The notes under the pieces were generated by a model, which did no database searches, had not been told where the DNA came from, and saw nothing but the letters and a program-made list of their open reading frames with translations. Both the position numbers and the translations under genes were made by a program. From a virus: a stretch of 23,422 nucleotides of DNA. Shown one piece after another: positions 6,501-15,396 of the stretch (positions are counted from its first letter, which is position 1; the number at the start of each line of letters is the position of its first letter). Location of the stretch: positions 1-23,422 of IMG/VR virus record IMGVR_UViG_3300013120_000048; one strand, written 5' to 3'.

Positions 6501-7859
6501 ATGATTAGACGATTCTTTGACAGGATACTAAACCGCAAGGCATTGGCAGAACTGACTCCAGCCTGGAAAGTGGGAATGCCCCAATACCCCGAAGTAAGTT
6601 TTGATAGCATGATCCGTTTGGGCTATCGGAAAAATGAACTGATATTTGCCTGCATCGATGCCAAGGCCAGGACTGCCAGCCAGGTATCAAACCGTGTAGT
6701 TGACGACGATGGCAAGGTGATAGATGGGCATCCATATAATGATCTAATCAAGAACCCCAACCCTGACATGACGGAGTCCGACTTTTGGGCAAGCGTGATT
6801 ATTTATCAGGATACCGCGGGAGTGGCTTACTACGAGAAAGAGCGTAACAACGGAGGCGATGTTATACGGCTATGGCCTTTGCGCCCCGATTGGGTGCGGC
6901 CCGTCCCTGGTCGTGATACCCCAATTGCCTATTACGAATACCGACCAGACGGCGAAACATCACCCAAACAAATCGCCGTTGAGGATGTTGTAGCGCTAAA
7001 AATATTTGATCCTCTAAATATGTATAACTCGTATCCGCCCGTTGCCGTTGCTTCCCGTGTGGGCGATGTAGATAACGCTATGACCGACTTCCTAAACAAG
7101 TTCATGCAAGAGGGCGGCATACCACCAGGAATAATCAAGACCAAGAAAAAATTACGCAGCGAAAACGAGGCCGAGAATATCAGTCGCAGATTTTCGGCCC
7201 GGTATGGCGGTCATCGCAAGTGGAACAAAGGCCCGGCGGTATTTGACGCTGACGCCGATTGGCAGAAAGCAGGCTTTGACTTCCAGGAAATGGGCTTCGA
7301 AGCTCTGGACGCCAGGAACGAGGCCCGTATATGTATGGTGTTGCGCGTTCCACCTATCATCATTGCTGCCAAGATTGGATTGGATCGATCCACATATAGC
7401 AATTTCGAGACGGCCCGGCGTCAGTGGTGGGAGGATGTACTAATCCCCATCTATAAAAACCACAACGATGGCATAGGTTCTCAATTGCTTGTAGACTTTG
7501 CGAGCGATGGCGAAAGCCTACGCGCCGCATGGAATTTTTCCGGCGTGCCAGCACTAAACGAGAATGTAAACGACCGCTGGAAGCGCGCCAATGATGCCTG
7601 GAACACCGGGGCAATTACGCGAAATGAGTTTTACCGCGAGACCGGGCAGGAAGAAAAAGGTCCCGCTGGCGATGTGTATAAGATGCCTTTCGCGTCTGTC
7701 GAAGTTCCTGCCAATCAATCTAAGGCTATGGAAACTAAGCAGGTGCCCGGAGAAGATGAGCGGGTGGAACTTGAAGGCGAATTTTCTGATGCCATTGGCG
7801 ACTATTACACCGAAATGAGAAAAGATGTCGAGAAACGAATTGCCGAACGATACGGATAA
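6501..7859 (+). CDS. Portal protein, HK97 family
   Basis: The 452-aa product follows terL by seven bases with TAGGTGA before the ATG. It shows the HK97-portal pattern: NELIFACIDAKARTASQV near the N-terminus, HPYNDLIKNPNPDMTESDFW, then RLWPLRPDWVRPVPG, and the ring segment FLNKFMQEGGIPPGIIKT. A later segment RVPPIIIAAKIGLDRSTYSN is also typical. The portal forms the dodecameric ring at one head vertex through which DNA passes and to which the connector binds. The C-terminus beyond about residue 400 is charged and helical and overlaps the next gene by 35 bases. Confidence 0.93.
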   Translation: MIRRFFDRILNRKALAELTPAWKVGMPQYPEVSFDSMIRLGYRKNELIFACIDAKARTASQVSNRVVDDDGKVIDGHPYNDLIKNPNPDMTESDFWASVIIYQDTAGVAYYEKERNNGGDVIRLWPLRPDWVRPVPGRDTPIAYYEYRPDGETSPKQIAVEDVVALKIFDPLNMYNSYPPVAVASRVGDVDNAMTDFLNKFMQEGGIPPGIIKTKKKLRSENEAENISRRFSARYGGHRKWNKGPAVFDADADWQKAGFDFQEMGFEALDARNEARICMVLRVPPIIIAAKIGLDRSTYSNFETARRQWWEDVLIPIYKNHNDGIGSQLLVDFASDGESLRAAWNFSGVPALNENVNDRWKRANDAWNTGAITRNEFYRETGQEEKGPAGDVYKMPFASVEVPANQSKAMETKQVPGEDERVELEGEFSDAIGDYYTEMRKDVEKRIAERYG

Positions 7860-8460
7860 CACAGAACAAAAGTTCATGGAAATATTCGGCCTGGACTTTT
7901 GGCGCGAGTGGGCACAAAAATTATTTGATGTCATTTCGCCTTTCTTGGTTGCTGGAATGCTGAACGGCGGCGAGCTTGGCAAATCCCAATTAGTCGATAT
8001 TGGATTGACGGTAGATACCGCCTGGGACTTGACCAATGAGCAGGCCGCGGCCTGGGTATCTAACTATGGTTTTGGACTGGTTAGCGGGATCACCGACACT
8101 AGCCGCAATTATTTACAAGACACTATTGGCAATTGGATACAATCAGGCGAGCCATTGCCTGAGTTGATAGAACAAATCAATGCGTCAGGCATGTTTGGGC
8201 CTGTGCGTTCCGAAATGATAGCGGTGACAGAAACGACCAGAGCATACGCTGAGGGAAATTTGCAGTATTGGGCCAACACCGAAAAGGTAAAGAGTAAGAA
8301 ATGGTTAACAGCGGTAGATGATCTGGTTTGTCCGATATGCCAACCGCTTCACCTGGAAGTTGTCCCCATGGACGCTAATTTTAGCAGCGGTGATTATTCA
8401 CCCCCATCTCATGTACGTTGTAGATGCAGCCTGCAACCCGTATTGAGTGTGGAAGAATGA
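7825..8460 (+). CDS. Mu F-like minor head protein
   Basis: The C-terminal half has the Mu F-domain signature: SEMIAVTETTRAYAEGN, then KKWLTAVDDLVCPICQPLH, and finally PPSHVRCRCSLQPV. Such proteins are minor head components made next to the portal and may be injected or assist early assembly. The cysteines (CPIC and CRC) could bind a metal. ATG 7825 gives 211 aa and overlaps the portal gene. An ATG at 7876, after the portal stop, would give 194 aa; neither has a strong ribosome-binding site, so the start is uncertain. Family assignment is firm. Confidence 0.88.
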   Translation: MSRNELPNDTDNTEQKFMEIFGLDFWREWAQKLFDVISPFLVAGMLNGGELGKSQLVDIGLTVDTAWDLTNEQAAAWVSNYGFGLVSGITDTSRNYLQDTIGNWIQSGEPLPELIEQINASGMFGPVRSEMIAVTETTRAYAEGNLQYWANTEKVKSKKWLTAVDDLVCPICQPLHLEVVPMDANFSSGDYSPPSHVRCRCSLQPVLSVEE

Positions 8461-9302
8461 TAGAGATGAAATTTGTCGATGTTAATAGATGCCCAGTATG
8501 TGGTCACGATGAAACGCCGGGTATGTCCGACAATCTGGTCAAGTGCCTTGAGGGTGAGATTTACGTCACCTATAACCTATGCTTGCAATGTGGGCTAATG
8601 TTCCAGGCACAAACGCTGGAAAACTGGCTTGAGTATTACAAGCACGATTACCGGGCCAATCTTAATAATGGAAACGGCGGGGTGACAGAGAAACAAATAA
8701 GAATACAGAACGCCCGTGCTGTTGCTCTTGTGAGCGCCTTTGACCTTGACGGCTATACCAATGTGCTTGATATCGGGAGTTCAACGGGTGCATTGTTGGG
8801 TGTGCTTCGAAGCATGGGCGTATACGTTACGGGCGTCGAGCCTGGGATCAAATATAGGGACTTTCAGCGCGAGCGTGGTGTACCATGCTATGACACCATT
8901 GACGATATCACCGTGGGTAGCCAGTTCGATCTAATCACAATGATTCATTCGCTGGAACATTTCGCCGATCCTGCGGGAATGCTGAAGAAAGTACGGAAGT
9001 ACGCCCACAACGACACCAGGCTGATGATAGACGTTCCCAACTATCAAGAGAGCCAATCAGCGCTTGGTTTTGCCCATCCCGTTGCTTTTGACCCCGATAG
9101 CCTATTGAATTGTTGCTGCATGGCCGGGTGGAATGTACAGAAAATGCACGGCTGGAGCGGCAATACAGATACTATTCAATTCCTGATGGTAGAACTAACG
9201 CCGGGCGATATGTGCATGGTTTTGCCGGAACCGATCGACTACTATGAGCGCAAGCAGATAATAGTCGATTTATTTAACCTGGAGGTGTCATGCTGCAAGT
9301 AA
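8457..9302 (+). CDS. Zinc-ribbon class I SAM methyltransferase
   Basis: Start ATG 8457 overlaps the previous stop (ATGA); ATG 8466 is also possible and has GGAAG ten bases upstream. Residues C12-x2-C15 and C42-x2-C45 make an N-terminal zinc ribbon. A Rossmann methyltransferase domain follows, with motif I VLDIGSSTG at 103-111, the acidic VTGVEPG segment, and QFDLITMIHSLEHFADP as the post-motif region seen in Methyltransf_23-type enzymes. Zinc-ribbon enzymes of this build often methylate sugars or small metabolites. The substrate here is unknown. Its place among head genes, translated together with them, suggests a virion component or a virion sugar as substrate, which is inference. Confidence 0.88.
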   Translation: MIEMKFVDVNRCPVCGHDETPGMSDNLVKCLEGEIYVTYNLCLQCGLMFQAQTLENWLEYYKHDYRANLNNGNGGVTEKQIRIQNARAVALVSAFDLDGYTNVLDIGSSTGALLGVLRSMGVYVTGVEPGIKYRDFQRERGVPCYDTIDDITVGSQFDLITMIHSLEHFADPAGMLKKVRKYAHNDTRLMIDVPNYQESQSALGFAHPVAFDPDSLLNCCCMAGWNVQKMHGWSGNTDTIQFLMVELTPGDMCMVLPEPIDYYERKQIIVDLFNLEVSCCK

Positions 9303-9715
9303 AGGGCCTGGGCAGAATATTAGATCGCTTTAGGCACATAAAGAATAATACAAGCGAAGTGCTTGAGGAGAGCATGGAGGAGGCCGTTTTATTCGTTCAT
9401 TCTCAGGTTCCGCCCTATCCCCCCCCACCAGAGGGAAGCACGTACCGGCGTACTATGACATTGGGACGCAGCATTACCACAATGAAAGGCAAAAGCCCGA
9501 CCGCAGAAAGCCGGGTAGAGGTCAAATCGTTGGGCGTGGTGCTTGGATATATTGGCACAAATGTAAAATACGCCCCTTATGTGATTAGCCGAGAAGATCA
9601 GGCGAGAACACATAAAGGCCGCTGGTACACCCTGGAAAGCGTTGTAGAAAAGGCCAAGGGTGGAATCAATAAGATATTTCGTAAGAATATCAGGAATTTA
9701 CTAAAAGGAAAATAG
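9290..9715 (+). CDS. HK97 gp10-like head-tail or minor tail protein
   Basis: GGAGGT at 9281-9286 precedes the ATG, which lies inside the end of the methyltransferase gene. The product (141 aa) has the gp10-like layout: an N-terminal helix with EESMEEAVLFVHSQVP, a Pro-rich loop YPPPPEGSTYRRTMTLGRSI, beta strands, then YIGTNVKYAPYV and a C-terminal helix with a Lys-rich end. Proteins of this type sit at the head-tail junction. The position before the protease is unusual, since gp10-like genes normally lie after the capsid gene with the connector genes. Assignment is moderate. Confidence 0.65.
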   Translation: MLQVKGLGRILDRFRHIKNNTSEVLEESMEEAVLFVHSQVPPYPPPPEGSTYRRTMTLGRSITTMKGKSPTAESRVEVKSLGVVLGYIGTNVKYAPYVISREDQARTHKGRWYTLESVVEKAKGGINKIFRKNIRNLLKGK

Positions 9716-9724
9716 ACTATAAGT

Positions 9725-9752
9725 TTGACACATTTATAAAATTGTGTATAAA
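9725..9752 (+). promoter_or_regulatory. Sigma-70-type promoter before the capsid genes
   Basis: TTGACA at 9725-9730 and TATAAA at 9747-9752 are 16 bases apart and fill the only gap in the head region. Transcription from about 9759 gives a leader of about 34 bases with AGGAG at 9781-9785 before ATG 9793. A separate promoter here would raise capsid protein output above that of the packaging genes. Confidence 0.65.
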
Positions 9753-9792
9753 TAGATTGGATGTACCGACATCTGATTACAGGAGTCACAAC

Positions 9793-10566
9793 ATGAGCAA
9801 GACTGAATTGCATTACAAATCATTTGTAGCAGAGAACAAAATCACCGACGATAGAACCGTCACCGGCATTACCGCTGTATTCGGAAACATCGACTCGGTT
9901 GGTGACATTCTTCACCCTGGCGCATTTGTTAAGACCATCCAGGAGGGAGGTAAGCGCGCCAAGCACCTATGGCAGCATGACACTTTTGAGCCGCCAATAG
10001 CGACTATTCTATCGTTGCGTGAAGTGGATCAGCTAGAACTGCCCGAAGCTATCAAACAGGCTTACCCCGAAGCAACGGGCGGATTGGAAGTAACCCGCAA
10101 GTACCTTGAAACTATCCGCGGCGAGGAAATATTACTTGGTATCAAAGAAAACGCAATTACCGAAATGTCGTTCGGCTTTAATATCATACGCTCTGATTTC
10201 TCAGAAATCGAGGATATGACGGTGCGTAACTTGCGCGAAGTCAGATTATGGGATACAAGCGACGTGCTATGGGGGGCTAATGCGGCGACGGTGGCCCAAA
10301 AATCGGCTATCGATTTCAAATTCAATCAAATCAACGATTTAATCAATTCGATCATGTCAGACCTTGAAGGGGTTGACAATCAATACGATTACCTAATGCA
10401 GAAAGCGCAGGACATAGATATCGATGATCTTGCGATTAAGTTAAGTTGGCTGCAAGAAACAATTGAAGCCGAGCCGATAGAGGAAGTCACGCCTCTGCCA
10501 CTCACCTCAACAATGCTTGCTAAACTAGAACTCGCCCAGCGCGAGTTACAACACTTAGGAGTATAA
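9793..10566 (+). CDS. HK97-family prohead protease (peptidase U35)
   Basis: ATG 9793 is chosen because AGGAG is seven bases upstream; an in-frame TTG at 9742 lies inside the promoter. The 257-aa protein opens with the family pattern TGITAVFGNIDSVGDILHPG, then HLWQHD with the likely catalytic His62, and ITEMSFGFN with the likely catalytic Ser126. It cleaves the N-terminal delta domain from capsid subunits inside the prohead. A C-terminal helical extension (about 175-257) follows the protease fold and may act in scaffold contact. The capsid gene starts four bases after its stop. Confidence 0.92.
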   Translation: MSKTELHYKSFVAENKITDDRTVTGITAVFGNIDSVGDILHPGAFVKTIQEGGKRAKHLWQHDTFEPPIATILSLREVDQLELPEAIKQAYPEATGGLEVTRKYLETIRGEEILLGIKENAITEMSFGFNIIRSDFSEIEDMTVRNLREVRLWDTSDVLWGANAATVAQKSAIDFKFNQINDLINSIMSDLEGVDNQYDYLMQKAQDIDIDDLAIKLSWLQETIEAEPIEEVTPLPLTSTMLAKLELAQRELQHLGV

Positions 10567-10569
10567 ACA

Positions 10570-11952
10570 ATGTCCGACAATGTAAAAAAGCTGAAAGCAT
10601 TGGCGGCAGATTCAATTGCCAAGGCTAAGGCTATCAAAGATAGCTACGAAGTAGGCCAAAATATGAGCCAGGAGGATCACGACGCTTTCAACGGGTTTAT
10701 GAAGCGTTACGATGAGCTTTTGGTTCAGATTGAAGCCGAAGAAAAAATGAGTAAAGCTGATGAGTATCTAAAGGCCCCCGCGGGCACTCAGGCAGCACAT
10801 TTGGGATGGCGCGAGTCGGCCCCCGATGAGGGAAACGTCCCGGTTGATGGTAAATCGTGGCGTGAAGTTGACTACAAGGTCTTCGTTCCTGGTCGTGGCA
10901 TGGAAACTCGATCATTGCGATTCAATGTTCCTATTGCAGTGGAAAAGAAAGACTATGGTAACGCTTTCGAGGCGTATTTGCGTAAGGGTCGTGCTAATGT
11001 AGGCCCCGAAGATTACAAAACGCTTCAAGAGGCGACCGACCCGTCTGGCGGCTATCTTGTCCCGGCTGACTACCATGAGGAGCTAATCAAGAAAGTTGCT
11101 GCCATGGCTACGGTACGCCAAAACGCCCGCGTTGCCCAAACGTCCCGCGACGTGGCCCAATGGCCCAAGATTACCTACACTGACGACGATCTGTATACCT
11201 CTGGTGTTCGTTTGACCTGGAGCGGATCCGAAACTCCATCGTCAACCTCTCACCGCGTTACCGATCCGGTGTTCGGAATGTATAACGTTCCTGTCAATAC
11301 TGCCATGGCATCGATGCCCGTATCTCTCAATTTGATTGAGGATAGCGCTTTCGACGTCCTGGGTATCGGGGCCGAGCTTTTCGCTGAAGCCTTTGCACTT
11401 GGCGAAAACAATGCCTTTTGGAACGGTACCGGATCAGCCGAGCCGCGCGGCTTGGTAACGTCCGTATCGAGTGACACCGATGTCGGAGCCGATGAAATCG
11501 AATACGTTGGTTCTGAGACAGCATCGGTTATTGGTGCGGCTGACATCTTCTCTTTGTGGGAGGCGTTGCCCTCACAATATGAAATGAACGCCAAATGGTA
11601 CTTTGAAAAGGCTACTGAGAGCGATATCCGCCAGTTGGCCGACACGGACGGCAATTACTTTTGGCCGGTGTGGCCTCAGGTTGGCGGGTTCGGTGAACAC
11701 CCCCGCGAGTTGTTAGGTTTCCCGACCTTGCGAGATGAGTTTGTTCCCTCGGTTGGTTCTGGCTTATTGCCCCTTTTCTTCGGCGACATGCGTGCCTACC
11801 TTGTTCTTGACCGTGTAGGTCTTTCAATCCAGCGCGTGAGCGAGCCTTATGTTGAATCGAATTACCTGGTTCTCCTGGGTCGTAAGCGCGTCGGCGGGCA
11901 AGTTATTGAGCCTTGGCGCATGAAAGCTCTAAAGACTCTCGCCTCCACGTAA
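10570..11952 (+). CDS. Major capsid protein, HK97 family
   Basis: The 460-aa protein begins with a charged helical delta domain of roughly 120 residues (scaffold-like, removed by the upstream protease). The capsid core follows: FEAYLRKG, then EATDPSGGYLVPADYHEELIK, the middle domain with WPKITYTDDD, and the C-terminal segment LGFPTLRDEFVPSVG ending with VGGQVIEPWRMKALKT. This is the order found in HK97 gp5-type capsids. It is longer than HK97 gp5 (385 aa), due to a longer N-terminal part. It forms the icosahedral shell. The exact cleavage site cannot be read from sequence. Confidence 0.94.
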   Translation: MSDNVKKLKALAADSIAKAKAIKDSYEVGQNMSQEDHDAFNGFMKRYDELLVQIEAEEKMSKADEYLKAPAGTQAAHLGWRESAPDEGNVPVDGKSWREVDYKVFVPGRGMETRSLRFNVPIAVEKKDYGNAFEAYLRKGRANVGPEDYKTLQEATDPSGGYLVPADYHEELIKKVAAMATVRQNARVAQTSRDVAQWPKITYTDDDLYTSGVRLTWSGSETPSSTSHRVTDPVFGMYNVPVNTAMASMPVSLNLIEDSAFDVLGIGAELFAEAFALGENNAFWNGTGSAEPRGLVTSVSSDTDVGADEIEYVGSETASVIGAADIFSLWEALPSQYEMNAKWYFEKATESDIRQLADTDGNYFWPVWPQVGGFGEHPRELLGFPTLRDEFVPSVGSGLLPLFFGDMRAYLVLDRVGLSIQRVSEPYVESNYLVLLGRKRVGGQVIEPWRMKALKTLAST

Positions 11953-11965
11953 AAGGAGTTTTAAG

Positions 11966-12364
11966 ATGTTTATCAGAGATTTAGTACCCTTGCAACTTGC
12001 CGCCCTGAACGCTGACAGCGATGACAGCGCATCGGGCATAGCCGAGCGGGACTTAGCGAAATATATTCACGTTGGACACCGGGAAATGAAAGCTGTAGCA
12101 ACCATCATACCCACTGGCGCCGACACTGATGAAACTTGCGACCTGGTTATCCAGGAGTCCAGTTCGACCGCTGACGGAGATTTTGCTGAGATTTCCGGCG
12201 CAACCTTTACGCAGGTCACTCAGGAATCAACCCCAGCCGTTGAAGAAATTCACTTCAATGCCACCAAGCGGTATATCCGAGCCGTTCCAACTCTGGCCGG
12301 AACTACTCCGACCTTCGCCATTGCGCTAAACGTCATGGCGCGGGCGCGGTCAACTACAACCTAA
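11966..12364 (+). CDS. Probable capsid decoration or stabilisation protein
   Basis: AAAGGAG lies upstream of the ATG, 13 bases after the capsid stop. The 132-aa product is predicted to be largely beta strand after residue 40: CDLVIQESSSTADGDFAEIS, TFTQVTQESTP and a closing strand TPTFAIALNVMARA. Lone beta-sandwich genes immediately after a capsid gene are often decoration proteins. No cysteine pair or enzyme motif is seen. I cannot name a family. The gene after it is copy A of the GT42/DUF115-like protein. Confidence 0.55.
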   Translation: MFIRDLVPLQLAALNADSDDSASGIAERDLAKYIHVGHREMKAVATIIPTGADTDETCDLVIQESSSTADGDFAEISGATFTQVTQESTPAVEEIHFNATKRYIRAVPTLAGTTPTFAIALNVMARARSTTT

Positions 12365-12387
12365 ACGACTATCGGGAAGGGTATCTA

Positions 12388-13347
12388 ATGCCTGCTAAAA
12401 AAACGCTTGCAATTGTGGGGTCGCACCCCGTAACCAGAAACCTTGTGCCATGGCATAAAAGCTACATGGATTTTTGGGTATTCAACGAATCCGCGGGCAA
12501 TCCAAATGGATGGGTAAAAAAGTGTGATGGAGTGTTACAGCTTCACCACCCCGCTATTTGGAAAAATCCCCGCAACCACAATGACCCCAAGCATTTTGAA
12601 TGGCTGCAAAAAGATCACCCTTTCCCGATATACATGCAGGAAAAATACCCAGAGGTACCTAGCTCCGTTAGGTATCCTCTGGATGAAATCATCCATGAAT
12701 TATTGCCAAATTTCCGCAGAAAGCCGCGCAAGAAAAAAGGCAACAAAGAGGAAGTAATTCAATATTTCACCAGTTCCGTAGCCTATGCAATAGCCCTTGC
12801 AATCTATCAGGGATATGAGCGGATCGAGGTTTACGGCATAGAAATGATGACCGATACTGAGTACGTCATGCAGCGTGATGGCGTTGCATTATGGGCGGGC
12901 GTTGCTCTTGGGCGCGGTATTGAATTTATCGTACCGGACATTTCAACAATGTTCAACAGTTTGCTATATGGTTACGGAGGCGATATCGTGATAAATAGGC
13001 AAGAGTTCGAGAGTTCTACTCAAAAACTCAGTGACATTATCGAAGAACGCAAAAACAAGATGAATCAGGCGACGGGCAAAACCCACGCCGCGCTTGAAGC
13101 ATTACAGAAAGCCGACAATCAAGACGATGCCAATAAGCGCGCAGAATTGTTCTTGAAGGCTGTCCAGGATCAAATGAACGCTGTATTGGAATTCGGCGTT
13201 ATCTCCGGCGCACTCCAGGAAAACCAACGCTACCTTGAAAAGTGTGACGAAATGTACCGGGCCGTCGGTGGCGAAAAAGCAATCGAAGCAATGCAGGAAC
13301 ACCTAAACCAGAAGATCGAGGATAGGCAAATGGCGGTAGCTGCATAA
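12388..13347 (+). CDS. GT42/DUF115-like Rossmann protein with coiled-coil tail (copy A)
   Basis: GAAGGG precedes the ATG. The N-terminal two thirds of this 319-aa protein look like a Rossmann-type domain: LAIVGSHP, DFWVFNESA, a QLHHPAIW segment, VPSSVRYPLDE, YFTSSVAYAIALAIYQ, RIEVYGIEM, DTEYVMQR and NSLLYGYGGDIV. The order, with a TSS-x-AY helix before an EVYGIEM strand, resembles GT42 sialyltransferases and DUF115 proteins, where the same positions read TSGVYMCAVAIA and YLSGIDF. Residues about 210-310 are a charged coiled coil. A paralogue lies at 21939-22847. Sugar transfer is inference; a structural role cannot be excluded. It overlaps the connector gene by TAATG. Confidence 0.75.
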   Translation: MPAKKTLAIVGSHPVTRNLVPWHKSYMDFWVFNESAGNPNGWVKKCDGVLQLHHPAIWKNPRNHNDPKHFEWLQKDHPFPIYMQEKYPEVPSSVRYPLDEIIHELLPNFRRKPRKKKGNKEEVIQYFTSSVAYAIALAIYQGYERIEVYGIEMMTDTEYVMQRDGVALWAGVALGRGIEFIVPDISTMFNSLLYGYGGDIVINRQEFESSTQKLSDIIEERKNKMNQATGKTHAALEALQKADNQDDANKRAELFLKAVQDQMNAVLEFGVISGALQENQRYLEKCDEMYRAVGGEKAIEAMQEHLNQKIEDRQMAVAA

Positions 13348-13997
13348 TGGCGAATGACTATTGTACTCTCGCAGCCCTGAAAGCGGCACTAGACACCACA
13401 GGCGTACAATTCGGGTCGATTGATTACGACGCCTTTTTGACCGCTTGTATCACTCGTGCCAGTCGTATGATTGATGGTGTCACGAAATGGGAGCCGGGTG
13501 CGTTCAGCGTTAGTACGGAAACCACACGCTATTTTGATGGGTCGGGCACCAGTAAGCAATCTGTTGACCCAATATGTGCAACCCCGTCAGCGTTAGCGGT
13601 TTCGGTTTCGGGTGTTATTTCATCGACCGCAGATTACACGGCCTATTCTTCCAGCGATTGGAACGTTTACCCGTACAATTCAATCGCGCAATGGCAACCA
13701 GCCTATGAAATCCACTTAGACATACTAAATGGGTCGCGTGATGTATTTTACGCATATCCCAAGTCCGTTCTGGTTACATGCAAATTTGGGTATGCAGCTT
13801 CCGATACGGATGAAGAGTGTCAGGTTGATGACGTTGTAAATGCCACAATCACGCAGGCCTCAAGGCTATTCAAGCGGGCGCAACAATCTTACCAGGACGC
13901 CGGAGCAGTCGAGGCCTTGTCGCAATTGCGGTATGTCAGGCAGCTTGACCCGGATGTAGAGCTAGTAGTGAATTATTTGACGAGGGTATTGTTTTGA
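13347..13997 (+). CDS. Head-tail connector (gp6/adaptor-like)
   Basis: The 216-aa product opens with MANDYCTLAALKAALDTTGV, then YDAFLTACITRASRMIDGVT, the helix-rich start typical of phage head-tail adaptors. It then has a beta-rich middle and a closing helix pair with NATITQASRLFKRAQQSYQD and LRYVRQLDP. The adaptor ring sits below the portal and joins head to tail. It starts with TAATG overlap to the upstream gene, and its stop overlaps the next start (TTGA). Position between capsid and tail genes agrees. Confidence 0.82.
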   Translation: MANDYCTLAALKAALDTTGVQFGSIDYDAFLTACITRASRMIDGVTKWEPGAFSVSTETTRYFDGSGTSKQSVDPICATPSALAVSVSGVISSTADYTAYSSSDWNVYPYNSIAQWQPAYEIHLDILNGSRDVFYAYPKSVLVTCKFGYAASDTDEECQVDDVVNATITQASRLFKRAQQSYQDAGAVEALSQLRYVRQLDPDVELVVNYLTRVLF

Positions 13998-14728
13998 CCC
14001 AAGACGGTATCAAATGGCACGATAATACGCTCAGGAGAAAAATTCGTCACATTGGCGGCTACGACACCGATGATAACGAGGTCGGGCCTGTCCAGTTATT
14101 CCAGATGGTGAGTTCGACGGATAATTTAGACGAAATGGTCGGGCTGGTCGTCGCTGCGCCTGTGTTTGCCAGGATATCTGATGCGGCAATCAGGCCCGTA
14201 GCATTGGATGATTCTACGCACAGCCTGCAAACTATTTCATATGAACACCACGAAATACACGGCGGAAGTCATTATTTCGTGATAATGCACGATGACTTGA
14301 GTATAAACAATGTTTTGCAATTCACTTGGCAGATGCCAGATACGACTAAATGGATTCATTGGATTTGGAAAATATCTACCGAGAGCGAAACCCTTTGGCA
14401 GATATATGAGGGTGGCACAATAAACAATCCCCTTGCCAATGCCGTGACACCCTACAACAGTAATAGAAATTCAATCAATCTTTCTGGTACGACAATGCGG
14501 TCTGAGTTGCATAATAGCCTGGCTGCCGCCGATACTGACGTAGACATATCCGGCACAACATTGCTCGCGTCTGGTATCAGCGGGTCAGGAAGAAACGAGG
14601 GATTTGAGTTTCGCTCCAACGAATGGGTGATGAAACAGAATCAATTGTATGTATTGCGCGCTACAGCTAATGCGGCTGGATTTATTAATTTTGATATGCA
14701 ATGGTACGAACACACTGACAAAGACTAA
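13994..14728 (+). CDS. Beta-rich virion protein of unknown role
   Basis: The frame starts with TTG at 13994, overlapping the upstream stop, with GAGGG at 13982-13986 as a ribosome-binding site; no ATG is close. The 244-aa product is mostly predicted beta strand. A memorable segment is YEHHEIHGGSHYFVIMHDD, followed by FTWQMPDTTKWIHWIWKIS and a closing FDMQWYEHTDKD. Similar proteins with EHHEIH and PDTTKW occur in phage structural regions, but I know no experimental role. It may decorate the head or neck. It contains no transmembrane segment or enzyme motif. Confidence 0.6.
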   Translation: MTQDGIKWHDNTLRRKIRHIGGYDTDDNEVGPVQLFQMVSSTDNLDEMVGLVVAAPVFARISDAAIRPVALDDSTHSLQTISYEHHEIHGGSHYFVIMHDDLSINNVLQFTWQMPDTTKWIHWIWKISTESETLWQIYEGGTINNPLANAVTPYNSNRNSINLSGTTMRSELHNSLAAADTDVDISGTTLLASGISGSGRNEGFEFRSNEWVMKQNQLYVLRATANAAGFINFDMQWYEHTDKD

Positions 14729-15168
14729 TGGCTAAAACACTGACGGACGCAATAAAGAGAATACAGGCTATTGCATTGGGCCTTGGCAGCGGCAATATAA
14801 AAGCGGCTCCAAATACCCCTGTCGAGGGCATGGCGTCATTCCCATTTTGTGTAACATATCCAGCATCGGGAACGATTGGCCGTGAGGATGCAACCGGGAC
14901 AAGGAACATTCATACAGTATTCTCAGAAGTTCATATAAACCCGGTCAACCTTGCGCCATCGGTCGAGCTTATGCAATCAGTATTAGAGGAATATGGGCTT
15001 GCTTTGCAACAAGCGCCAACGCTTACAGCAACCGACGACAGTATCACGGTAGACACGATTGTATACCCAATTCGATATCAGTTCGGAAATCTACAATGGG
15101 CCGGAGAGGATCATTTAGGCTTCCGGTTTGAGATCGATTTGAAAATAAGAGGCAGTTTATCAACATAG
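14728..15168 (+). CDS. Tail terminator-like / tail completion protein
   Basis: The 146-aa product starts by TAATG overlap. It has an N-terminal helix MAKTLTDAIKRIQAIALGLG, a strand with PFCVTYPASG, a central region HTVFSEVHINPVNLAPSVEL and a final strand pair ending LGFRFEIDLKIRGS. This alpha-beta layout and its place just before the tail tube suit a tail terminator, which caps the tube and binds the connector. The call is based mainly on order and length and is moderate. Confidence 0.65.
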   Translation: MAKTLTDAIKRIQAIALGLGSGNIKAAPNTPVEGMASFPFCVTYPASGTIGREDATGTRNIHTVFSEVHINPVNLAPSVELMQSVLEEYGLALQQAPTLTATDDSITVDTIVYPIRYQFGNLQWAGEDHLGFRFEIDLKIRGSLST

Positions 15169-15175
15169 GTTAATT

Positions 15176-15394
15176 ATGAGCGCAAAATATCACGCATTGG
15201 AATATATCGGCGACGGGTCTTTTTTGCCCGGTGTACCATCTCGCAATCTAACCGCAAACGAAGCCAAGCATTACGGACACAAGCGATTGATTGATAGCGG
15301 GCTATACAGGCCCATCGAAAAGAAAATGAACAAGCAGGCGGAAGAAAGGGAGAACAAGGCCCTCATTCCACCCGAAAAAAATAAGGAGTTGTAA
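15176..15394 (+). CDS. Small protein before the tail tube gene (72 aa)
   Basis: The product starts MSAKYHALEYIGDGSFLPGV and continues with PSRNLTANEAKHYGHKRLID, then a charged Lys/Glu tail. Small proteins with a GDGSFLPGVPxRxLTxxEA pattern occur between neck and tail genes in many phages, but no function is established to my knowledge. It lies seven bases after the previous gene and two bases before the tail tube ATG; AAGGAG for the tail tube gene lies in its last codons. Confidence 0.65.
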   Translation: MSAKYHALEYIGDGSFLPGVPSRNLTANEAKHYGHKRLIDSGLYRPIEKKMNKQAEERENKALIPPEKNKEL

Positions 15395-15396
15395 TC

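Noticed and set aside
7554-8036. 160-aa open frame on the minus strand
   Set aside because: It lies across the portal and Mu F genes, which have firm family support on the plus strand; no minus-strand gene is seen elsewhere and no ribosome-binding site supports it.
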